NCBI GenBank assembly: GCA_903918885.1
Contig: CAIXFY010000040.1
Location: forward strand, 1-64,000
Length of the DNA: 64,000 nt
Direction of reading: 5' to 3'
DNA from: an uncultured Verrucomicrobia subdivision 3 bacterium
GTDB lineage: Bacteria; Verrucomicrobiota; Verrucomicrobiia; Limisphaerales; UBA11358
Shown here: one piece after another, positions 1 through 7,165 of the stretch
Position numbering within the stretch: position 1 is the stretch's first letter
Layout: each line of letters opens with the position of its first letter
Notes under the pieces: model-generated
Databases searched by the model: none
Told to the model about the DNA's origin: nothing
What the model saw: the letters and a program-made list of their open reading frames with translations, nothing else
Position numbers and translations under genes: made by a program

Positions 1-363
1 CCGCCGGTGAAGGCCATCAGCGACCAGTTTGCTGCGAGCAAGAGCGTCATCGAAAAAGCGTTGATGGTGCAAGGCAAGGAAATCCAGCTCGTGCAGCGGC
101 ACAAGGCGGAAGAAGACATCGCCGTGGCCGCGGCTTCGATTCTGGCGCGCGATGAATTTGTGAAAGGCATCGCCAAGCTGGAGTCGCAGTTCGGGATGAA
201 ATTTCCGAAAGGCGCGGGCGAACTGGTGGACAAGGTAGCGAAGGAATTTGTGCAGACGCGCGGCGCGGGCGAGTTGCAAAAAGTGTCCAAGCTACATTTC
301 CGCACGGCGCTGCGGGCGCAGGGTTTGCCGGAGCCGCCGAAGACGGAGTGGCGGAAGCGGTAA
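1..363 (+). CDS. rnhC: Ribonuclease HII/HIII, C-terminal part (5' end outside window)
   Basis: The frame is open from the first base, so the gene starts before the window and only about 120 C-terminal residues are seen. The segment HKAEEDIAVAAASILARDEF is the conserved C-terminal signature of RNase HII/HIII, which cleaves the RNA strand of RNA-DNA hybrids during removal of primers and misinserted ribonucleotides. The tail after it (KFPKGAGE, then a basic end PKTEWRKR) fits RNase HIII better than HII, but the substrate-recognition N-terminal domain that would settle this is missing. An ATG/GTG inside the visible part should not be taken as the start. A small gene follows 28 bp after the stop. 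Confidence 0.8.
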   Translation, partial: PPVKAISDQFAASKSVIEKALMVQGKEIQLVQRHKAEEDIAVAAASILARDEFVKGIAKLESQFGMKFPKGAGELVDKVAKEFVQTRGAGELQKVSKLHFRTALRAQGLPEPPKTEWRKR

Positions 364-391
364 GACGCGAGAATATTTCACAACAATTTAT

Positions 392-589
392 ATGAACGAA
401 TCTATCCAATGGCCGAGTGGCGAATTTACGATTGAAGAATTGGTGAGCTTGAATCCGGCTTTTCCGCAAGCGGTGGTTCGGAAAAAACTTTCTGAAGCGA
501 TGGCGGCGAAGACGGTTATCCAGACGCAGAAGGGCGACCGGAAAATCAAAGGCAAGTTTCAAGCGGTGACGACTCCGGCCGCAAACTAA
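392..589 (+). CDS. Small hypothetical protein (65 aa)
   Basis: A 65-residue basic protein beginning MNESIQWPSGEFTIEELVSL, with many Lys/Arg in the C-terminal half. The same frame is open further upstream, but that part overlaps the RNase H gene and has Arg-rich shadow composition, so the ATG at 392 is chosen. The opening resembles a short winged-helix or DNA-binding-like fold (a beta strand, then FTIEELVSLNP and a helix with VVRKKLSEAM), which would suit a small nucleic-acid-binding or regulatory protein; this is inference from composition only. It lies 28 bp after the RNase H gene and is probably cotranscribed with it. I do not recognise the family. Confidence 0.6.
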   Translation: MNESIQWPSGEFTIEELVSLNPAFPQAVVRKKLSEAMAAKTVIQTQKGDRKIKGKFQAVTTPAAN

Positions 590-593
590 CGCC

Positions 594-659
594 ATGGCAA
601 AACCGAACTTCATCGAGCTGCTGGCTGCAAATTTCGCCAAATTTATTTCCATTGCGTGA
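594..659 (+). pseudogene. Vestigial copy of the start of the downstream pseudouridine synthase gene
   Basis: An ATG at 594 opens a 21-codon frame that starts MAKPNFIEL and soon stops at 657-659. The first 28 or so nucleotides closely match the start of the pseudouridine synthase gene at 1189 (MAKPKFIEL), with about four differences that are mostly synonymous. After that the two diverge. It may be a leftover of a duplication, with the zinc-ribbon gene at 795 now lying between the two starts. It could also be a tiny leader peptide. I see no other support for either reading. Confidence 0.4.
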
Positions 660-794
660 CTGACACGCATTTCGCGTGAACAACGCGCGGTAGATTGAAT
701 TCTCCGTCGGCGAATCATTGGTTTTAAAGGGAAATCTCACTTGGCACGAGTCATGCAATTGACTTTTGGCAGAACCATTAACCCGGAGAAATTT

Positions 795-1139
795 ATGATG
801 CCGGTTAAAATTCAGTGCGGTTGCGGCCAGCGGTATGCTTTCGATATCGCGCCTGTCTGTGGCCGGATGCCCGGGCGTATTAGCTGTCCGGTCTGCGGGA
901 TGGACGGCACGCGCGTGGCCAACGAAATCATTGCCTACAATCTGGCTGTAGAAATGTCCCAGCACGACGCTGGCAAGCGAGCTGTGATGGCGTGCGCGGT
1001 CATCGGGTGCATGATTGCTGGCCTTGCCGGAATCATCAAAGCGGTCAACATGGCTGGCGGCTTTGATGTGCTGTTGTGTCTGTTGGGAGCGACGGTTGCG
1101 TTCGGCATGGCGCTGTGCGTTTATTTTTGGAAACGGTGA
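795..1139 (+). CDS. Zinc-ribbon membrane protein (114 aa), unknown function
   Basis: Starts MMPVKIQCGCGQRYAFD at 795, preceded by GGAGAA at a proper distance, which supports this start over the ORF opening at 741. Residues 1-45 hold a CxC ... CPVC zinc ribbon with a further Cys at VCG. Residues about 60-112 form two hydrophobic helices (VMACAVIGCMIAGLAGII and VLLCLLGATVAFGMALCVYF), ending with a basic tail. Small proteins with an N-terminal zinc ribbon and a membrane anchor are common in planctomycetes and verrucomicrobia, and no role has been assigned to them. The gene sits alone between a vestigial reading frame and a pseudouridine synthase gene. Confidence 0.65.
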   Translation: MMPVKIQCGCGQRYAFDIAPVCGRMPGRISCPVCGMDGTRVANEIIAYNLAVEMSQHDAGKRAVMACAVIGCMIAGLAGIIKAVNMAGGFDVLLCLLGATVAFGMALCVYFWKR

Positions 1140-1188
1140 TATTTGAAAAGTTTGAGCCGGTTCGCTCCGCCTGATACCATCGTGCGAA

Positions 1189-1968
1189 ATGGCCAAACCA
1201 AAATTCATCGAGTTGCCCGGCTGCGATTTGATTCCCATCATTTACGAGGATCGCGCGGTGCTGGCGATTGACAAGCCGCGCGGCTGGATGCTGGTGCCGG
1301 ATTCGTGGCGCAAGACGAATTGGAACTTGCAGACGGCGATTGATTCGTCCATTCGCGCGGATGATTTCTGGGCGAAGTCGCGCAACCTGACTTACCTGCG
1401 CCACGTTCACCGGCTGGATGCGGACACGAGCGGCGTGATGCTCTTCGCCAAAAGCGTGGGTGCGATGGAAGCGATGGGCGATCTCTTTGAATCGCGGCGG
1501 ATGGAAAAAACCTACCTCGCGGTGGTCGTCGGTGTGCCGAAGGAAAACGAATGGACTTGCACGCTGCCCATCGGCCCGGACCCGAAAAATTTCGGGAAGA
1601 TGCGCGTCGATTATTCCGAGGAAGGCAAGGAAAGCGAAACGCATTTTCGCGTGCTGCAAGCGAACGACCGGTTCACCCTCATCGAGGCGAGTCCGCTGAC
1701 GGGGCGCACGCACCAGATTCGTTTGCATCTCGCGGAGTCCGGCTCGCCAATCATGTGCGATGAACTTTATGGACGGGTGGAAAAGGGTTTTCGCCTCGGC
1801 CTGCGCGCCGTGCGGCTGGCTTACAAGGATTCGTTCACACGCCGACCAGTGAACATCATCGCACCGGCGGAAGAGTTTCTGCGGGAATTTAATTTTAAGC
1901 TGACGCCGGAATTGCAGTCGGCCAAGTGGGTGCGTCGCGCGTTCGTGCCGAAGGAAAAAGCAAAATAA
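1189..1968 (+). CDS. RluA-family RNA pseudouridine synthase
   Basis: A 259-residue protein of the RluA/RluD family, which isomerises specific uridines to pseudouridine in rRNA or tRNA. The catalytic motif HRLDADTSG (active-site Asp at about residue 77) and the C-terminal GRTHQIRLHL motif are both present. There is no N-terminal S4 domain, so it is the short RluA/RluC-core type and its target base cannot be read from sequence. The start MAKPKFIEL has no strong ribosome-binding site. The gene converges on the thioredoxin-like gene across an inverted-repeat gap at 1972-2039. Confidence 0.88.
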   Translation: MAKPKFIELPGCDLIPIIYEDRAVLAIDKPRGWMLVPDSWRKTNWNLQTAIDSSIRADDFWAKSRNLTYLRHVHRLDADTSGVMLFAKSVGAMEAMGDLFESRRMEKTYLAVVVGVPKENEWTCTLPIGPDPKNFGKMRVDYSEEGKESETHFRVLQANDRFTLIEASPLTGRTHQIRLHLAESGSPIMCDELYGRVEKGFRLGLRAVRLAYKDSFTRRPVNIIAPAEEFLREFNFKLTPELQSAKWVRRAFVPKEKAK

Positions 1969-1971
1969 AAT

Positions 1972-2039
1972 CATCCGCAGATGGCGCGGATTGCCGCAGA
2001 TTAAAATTCATCTGCGTGAATCTGTGAAATCTGCGGATG
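1972..2039. repeat. Inverted repeat between convergent genes
   Basis: CATCCGCAGAT at 1972-1982 is repeated inverted at 2029-2039, with nested copies of the GCAGATT/AATCTG theme between them. The unit can fold into a long hairpin. It fills the gap between two convergent genes, so it may act as a two-way transcription end, but there is no clean T-tract. A related half copy (GCCGCAGATG) lies near 9261. Confidence 0.65.
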
Positions 2040-2048
2040 TAAATCTGT

Positions 2049-2645
2049 TTAGTTCGCGTAGTGAACGCTGCAGCCGTAGGGCTTGGTCGCCGAAACGGTC
2101 ACCGTTTTGCCCGCGAGCAGTTCGTCCACGGCGGCGCTGACGTAATTCTTCGCCGTGCGCGGATCGCCAAAAGGCTTCGGATTGTTGTCCATCGCGCCGT
2201 CGTAGGCGAGCGTCCCATCAGCGGCGATGACGAACATGTGCGGCGTGGTTTTCATGCCGTAAAGATGGCCGATGGTTCCGGCGTTGTCGTCAATCCACGC
2301 GGTTGCGGCGAATTTCTGTTCCGTCCACAATTTCTGCGCGGCTTCCGGCGCGAGGTAGCCAAAATTCTTTTTGTTCACCGAATCCACCACGAGCCAAACG
2401 ATGCCCTTGGCAGCTAGGTCAGTTTGCAACGCTTGCATCGCACCGGTTCCGTAGTGATGCTGGCAGAACGGGCATTGCGCGTTGTAGGATTCAAGGATGA
2501 CGATTTTCCCTTTGAAATCCGAGAGGTGAATGGTTTTGCCGGTGATGTCCGTGCCGGTGAAATCCGGCGCGGGTTTGCCGATTTCCACGGCGAAGGCGGC
2601 GGTGGTCAGAACCGTAGCGGCGAGCAGAGCGAATAATTTTTTCAT
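2049..2645 (-). CDS. Secreted thioredoxin-like (AhpC/TSA-type) protein
   Basis: A 198-residue protein with a clear signal peptide (MKKLFALLAATVLTTAAFA), then a peroxiredoxin/TlpA-like fold: IGKPAPDFTGTDITGK, a redox CPFC motif (Cys about 58 and 61) in NAQCPFCQHH, and the cis-Pro loop KTTPHMF. The start at 2645 is chosen because the longer frame to 2672 would put residues ahead of the signal peptide. It should act in the periplasm as a thiol-disulfide or peroxide-handling protein. It lies directly downstream of dsbD (40 bp), so DsbD may be its electron donor; this is inferred from order and fold. Confidence 0.82.
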   Translation of the reverse strand: MKKLFALLAATVLTTAAFAVEIGKPAPDFTGTDITGKTIHLSDFKGKIVILESYNAQCPFCQHHYGTGAMQALQTDLAAKGIVWLVVDSVNKKNFGYLAPEAAQKLWTEQKFAATAWIDDNAGTIGHLYGMKTTPHMFVIAADGTLAYDGAMDNNPKPFGDPRTAKNYVSAAVDELLAGKTVTVSATKPYGCSVHYAN

Positions 2646-2685
2646 GCAGAGAATAGACGCAACTCGCGCCATTAAAGTTCAAAAA

Positions 2686-4788
2686 TTAATTCGCCGCGCG
2701 GTCGAGCGCCGAAAGGACGATGTTCGGCGTCAGCACTTCCGGCAGGACGATGGGCGTTTTATTTTGGGGCGGATAAATCAGCACCAGCGGCACACCGGCG
2801 CGATTGAAGCGGTTGAGTTCCGTCGTGATGCTGTCGGGAAAATGCGTGTAGTCGGCGAGCAATGTCACGACGTTGAGCGACTTGATTTTGTCGCGCACGG
2901 ACGCGGTTTCAATGCTGGTGCGCTTGTTGACTTGGCAGGTCAAACACCAGTCGGCCGTGAAATCTACCAGCACCGGTCGACCCGTCGCGCGCGCTTGAAT
3001 CAACGCCTCGGGACTCCACGGCAGCCACGCGATGCCGTCAATGTCATGCGCCAGATTATTCGTCTTGCGCGGCGCGAGTGGTTCCCGCCAGTGCAATTCG
3101 CTTTCCAGCGCAAACGCATAAGCGGCGATGAGCAGGGCGAGAACCGTGAGGCGGGCAAAAAATTGATGCTTTCTTCCGCGCTGGACAAATTCGCCGAAAA
3201 TCCACATGGCAAACGCCAGCATCACAAGAAACACCCCCAACCACAGAACGCGGTCGCCGTAATTTTCCGCCGCAAGGTTGAAGAGCCATACCACCGTCAG
3301 CAGCATCGGAAACGCCATGGCCATTTTGAATTTCTCCATCCACGCGCCGGGCTTCGGCAGAAATTTTAGCCACGCCGGATTCCAGCTCAACAGCACATAA
3401 GGCGAGGCCAACCCGGCCGCGACGGCGGCGAAAACCAGCAGGATGACAGCGGCGTTCTGCGCAAACGCAAAGCCCAGCGCGATGCTCAGGAACGGCGCGG
3501 TGCAGGGCGTCGCGAGCGCGGTGGCCAGCACGCCGTTGAAGAAGGCGCCGGGAATTCCGTGTTTGGAAGAAAGTTCGCCCGCGCTGTCCAACGCGCGCCC
3601 GCCGAGGGTGACTTCAAAAATTCCAAACAGGTTCATCGCCACGAGCGTGACGAGTGTGACGAGGCAAACGAGAAAAACGGGATTGCCAAATTGCATGCCC
3701 CAGCCTGCTTTGTGGCCGGCGGCTTTGACGCCAATCACCACCGCCGCCAGTGCAAGAAAGGAAACCAGCACGCCGAGCGCATAAACCAAACCCAGAACCC
3801 GGACATGCCGCGGATTGCTGCGCGACTCGTTGACGAAGCCGAGGATTTTGAGCGCGATGACCGGCAGGACGCAGGGCATGATGTTGAGAATCAGGCCGCC
3901 AATGAAGGCGTAAATCAGCATCCGCCAGAGTGGCTGGGCTTTTTGCGGTGACACGCTGCCAGCAGTTGCCGTCGGCGGCAGGTTGCCGATGACAATTTTG
4001 GCCTCATGCGCGCCGTCAGCTGCAACAAACACGCCGGAAATTTCACGCGGCCAGTCGCCGGAGAATTTTTTTACCAGCTTGCGCAAACAAACTTCGCCGG
4101 TCGGGGTGGAGAAAATTTCCGTTCCGCCCTGGACTTCAAAATTGTCGTTGGCCGCCGGGAAAAAATCTGCGTCCTCCGAAATTCCGCTCCATTTGAAATC
4201 GAGGATGCGCGTATCGCCGTTGGTAGGTTTTTCCCAAAAGGCTTGCGCGGAAAAACCATCTTTACTGACCGGGATATTGGTCTGCCAGACGGCCAGTTGC
4301 TTGGCTGTGGCGGAAGCTTTGGTTTCCGTGCCGATGTTTAGTGTGCCTTGAATTTCCGCGCTGGCCGGGATGCAGGTGTCTTTGCATTCCAGCCACGAAA
4401 CTTTGGCAGAAATATTTAGCGATCCAGGTGCAAGTGTTTTATCGAGCGTTAACGGCACGAGGAGCATGACTTCATCTTCATATCCGTAAGTCGTGACATC
4501 CACCGGCGGCAGTTTTTTGGGCAACGGCCATTGGATTTCCCCAGCGGTGATACCTTCCGGTAGCGTCCATTTGATTTCGGTGGCTTGACCGGCAGAGCCG
4601 GCGTTCTTCCAGTAGGTATGCCAGCCGGATTCCATTTTCAAATACACGCCCGCCAGCACGGTTGCACCCGGCGTGGCGGATTCGACACCTAGAACTAATG
4701 TCGCCGTGGTGTGCGAGGCACGCACTGATTGATCCGTCATCGCGCACAGAAAGATCAAAATGGAAATTATTGGGCGCATAGTTTGCAA
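2686..4788 (-). CDS. dsbD: Thiol:disulfide interchange protein DsbD
   Basis: A 700-residue inner-membrane reductase that moves electrons from cytoplasmic thioredoxin to periplasmic proteins. A signal peptide is followed by an N-terminal DsbD-alpha-like domain with LECKDTCIP. The membrane core of about eight helices carries its two redox cysteines in NIMPCVLPVIA (about residue 304) and LATPCTAPFLS (about 428). A C-terminal thioredoxin domain has DWCLTCQVN (CxxC about 613-616). All three cysteine pairs needed for the relay are present. The thioredoxin-like gene follows on the same strand and is a likely partner. Confidence 0.92.
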   Translation of the reverse strand: MQTMRPIISILIFLCAMTDQSVRASHTTATLVLGVESATPGATVLAGVYLKMESGWHTYWKNAGSAGQATEIKWTLPEGITAGEIQWPLPKKLPPVDVTTYGYEDEVMLLVPLTLDKTLAPGSLNISAKVSWLECKDTCIPASAEIQGTLNIGTETKASATAKQLAVWQTNIPVSKDGFSAQAFWEKPTNGDTRILDFKWSGISEDADFFPAANDNFEVQGGTEIFSTPTGEVCLRKLVKKFSGDWPREISGVFVAADGAHEAKIVIGNLPPTATAGSVSPQKAQPLWRMLIYAFIGGLILNIMPCVLPVIALKILGFVNESRSNPRHVRVLGLVYALGVLVSFLALAAVVIGVKAAGHKAGWGMQFGNPVFLVCLVTLVTLVAMNLFGIFEVTLGGRALDSAGELSSKHGIPGAFFNGVLATALATPCTAPFLSIALGFAFAQNAAVILLVFAAVAAGLASPYVLLSWNPAWLKFLPKPGAWMEKFKMAMAFPMLLTVVWLFNLAAENYGDRVLWLGVFLVMLAFAMWIFGEFVQRGRKHQFFARLTVLALLIAAYAFALESELHWREPLAPRKTNNLAHDIDGIAWLPWSPEALIQARATGRPVLVDFTADWCLTCQVNKRTSIETASVRDKIKSLNVVTLLADYTHFPDSITTELNRFNRAGVPLVLIYPPQNKTPIVLPEVLTPNIVLSALDRAAN

Positions 4789-4865
4789 TTTAAATGTTTT
4801 GCGTTACGGCGCTTAATCTCTCAAATCATCCTTAAATTTCGCCATGTCGGTAGATGAAATTTTTT

Positions 4866-7001
4866 TTATCTCTGCCGCTGCCGTCGACTGGTCAAAAGCG
4901 AAACTGCTGTGATGGCCACACAAGTAAATCCAAAAACGTCGCCGTGGCGATGATAATAGGTTGATGCGGATTTTTCCGTTTCCGCCTGCAAGGGGATTTC
5001 CATCAGCTGGACGCCCGTCGCATATTCGCTTCCGGCAGCGTCGCGGAAAATTTCTTGCGCGCGTCCGTGCGCATCAATCCAGCCGGTGACGCCATTGTTC
5101 GCGCAGCGGACGAGCGGTAGACTGTTTTCCACCGCGCGAAAAACTGAGTTGGCCAAATGCTGCCATTGTTCCGCGCTTTCGCCGAACCAGCCGTCGTTCG
5201 TTAGATTAACCAGAAAATCTAGTCCATGAGCCGATGATTTGCGCGCTACACCGGGAAAAACATCTTCAAAACAAACCAGCGGCGCGGCGGAAAATTCTTC
5301 ACCAGCAAACACCACCGACTGGTCACCAGGCGTCCATCCATCGGTGATGGGCGTGAACCATTTCAAGAAGGGCAGCCAGCGCACGAGCGGAATGTATTCA
5401 CCAAAAATGACCAACTTTTGCTTGTGATAAACGCCTGCACATTTTCCATTCGGCAAGACGAGAAAAGCTGAATTAAAATAATTCGTCGCGGCCGGATGAA
5501 ACTCCGCATCATCGCCGTTGAAGATGATGGCGACTCGGTTCGACTGCGCAAACTGGCTGATGAGGTTGTAGACGCCGTCGAACATCGGCACGGCGGATTC
5601 CGGCCAGAGCAGCAAGTCCGGCCGGTTCGTCATTGCCCGTTGCGAAACGGCTAGGAGTTCGGAAAATCTTTTTTCATCTTCGCTGGCCGACCAAATGAGC
5701 GTCTGCGGAATACTCGGTTGAACGGCGACGACGCGCAGAGTTTTTTCGGGCGCGATTGAAGTTCGGTTGATTTGGAAAAGTCCGCCGACGAACAGCAGCA
5801 CGATGACAATCATCGGCAAAACAATTTCCGCCTGCCAGATATGGCGTTTGGTAGGGTTGCTAAAAATCATTTCTGCCGCCGAATAAATGGCGAGCGAAAA
5901 CCAGACGACGAGAAACGACACACCATAAACGCCGGTCACCGCTGCGATTTGGATGAGTGGCACGAGCTGGTATTGCGACACTCCAAGAAAACTCCAGGGA
6001 AAACCGCTGAACAACCAGCCGCGCAACAATTCCAGCGCCACCCACGCCGCCGCGCCCGTGAGGGTCCAGCGCAAACGCGATAACCAACTGGAATTGGAAA
6101 ATTGAAAACGGGAAACAAACCAAGTCCACCCTCCGGAAAACAAGGCGACATATGCCGATAACGCCAGCCAGCCCAAAATCGGTAGCCCTGCAACCGGCAT
6201 GTAAAGCAGCCAGTAAAGCGAGGCCAGCCAAAATGCCAGTCCGCCAGCGTAACCTGCGCGAAAGGCGTCCGCACCGTTTTTGCCGCGCGCGGCGAAGAGA
6301 ATCAGCGCCGGGCAAATCCACGCAAATCCGGCGAGGCTGAATTTCGGGAACGCGCTCGCTAACAGCAATCCGGCGAGAATGGCGACCAGATAACCGCTGC
6401 GCCAAAATAATTCTGTGTAAACGCTTTTGGCGATGGCTAGCGGCGAATAGCCCTCGCAAAAAGTCGGGCCAAGCGCGGTGCAATTGGCGGCTTCGCGTAA
6501 AACGGCGTGGCTGGCGTTCACGACGACGGCCTGCCGCGCACCGCGCCACACCGCGAAGTCGGCGGTGGAATTGCCCGCGTAGTCGAAATTGCGCTCGCCG
6601 AACTTTTCCGTGAGCGCGCGGAGTTTGTTCTCGCTGCGCAGATTTATTTTCCCGTCGCTGGCCAGAACTTCGTCGAACAGTCCGATGTGTTCGGCAATGG
6701 GTTGCGCCATCTGCAAATCCGACGCGGTGGCGAGAATGATTTTGCGACCGGAATTTTTTTCCGTGCGGAGCCACGCGCAAAATTTTTCGTGGTAGGGCAG
6801 GGTGCCGGGATCAATCTGGACGCGGGCGGCGAGCTTTTGTTTCAGTTTAGCGCGTCCGCGCGTCCACCAGAGCAAAATTTGGAAAATTGCGAAAGGATTC
6901 CGTCGCAAAAGACGCGCGAGCGACTCCCACATCATGTCGGTGCGGATGAGCGTGCCGTCGAGATCGACGACTAAAACTGGTTTGGTGTCCAGATGAGTCA
7001 C
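4866..7001 (-). CDS. lnt: HAD phosphatase-like domain fused to apolipoprotein N-acyltransferase
   Basis: A 711-residue fusion. Residues 1 to about 190 form a HAD-superfamily domain with the nucleophile motif DLDGT (Asp 13 and 15), an ATASD segment and a later YAGNSTADF, which are the motif I, II and IV positions. From about residue 195 there is a standard Lnt: several membrane helices, then a carbon-nitrogen hydrolase domain with the triad Glu (LLWPESAVP), Lys (YHKQKLVIFGEY) and Cys (PLVCFEDVFPG). Lnt adds the third acyl chain to lipoproteins in the inner membrane. The HAD part resembles those fused to UbiA-type prenyltransferases. One frame runs through both parts with no internal stop, so the fusion is real in this sequence. 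Confidence 0.9.
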   Translation of the reverse strand: MTHLDTKPVLVVDLDGTLIRTDMMWESLARLLRRNPFAIFQILLWWTRGRAKLKQKLAARVQIDPGTLPYHEKFCAWLRTEKNSGRKIILATASDLQMAQPIAEHIGLFDEVLASDGKINLRSENKLRALTEKFGERNFDYAGNSTADFAVWRGARQAVVVNASHAVLREAANCTALGPTFCEGYSPLAIAKSVYTELFWRSGYLVAILAGLLLASAFPKFSLAGFAWICPALILFAARGKNGADAFRAGYAGGLAFWLASLYWLLYMPVAGLPILGWLALSAYVALFSGGWTWFVSRFQFSNSSWLSRLRWTLTGAAAWVALELLRGWLFSGFPWSFLGVSQYQLVPLIQIAAVTGVYGVSFLVVWFSLAIYSAAEMIFSNPTKRHIWQAEIVLPMIVIVLLFVGGLFQINRTSIAPEKTLRVVAVQPSIPQTLIWSASEDEKRFSELLAVSQRAMTNRPDLLLWPESAVPMFDGVYNLISQFAQSNRVAIIFNGDDAEFHPAATNYFNSAFLVLPNGKCAGVYHKQKLVIFGEYIPLVRWLPFLKWFTPITDGWTPGDQSVVFAGEEFSAAPLVCFEDVFPGVARKSSAHGLDFLVNLTNDGWFGESAEQWQHLANSVFRAVENSLPLVRCANNGVTGWIDAHGRAQEIFRDAAGSEYATGVQLMEIPLQAETEKSASTYYHRHGDVFGFTCVAITAVSLLTSRRQRQR

Positions 7002-7165
7002 GAAGAAAACCTTGGTTTCAAAACATTTGGCTGGTTTACCGGCGCATGGGCGGTCGTATTTTTAGACAAGATCGCGTCAAAGTCCATAGTGATTGGTATG
7101 CCTACGCCATCACTTGAGGGTTTGCGTCTGGCAAACGGGTCGTGGCAAAACTTTCTGCCGCCCGC

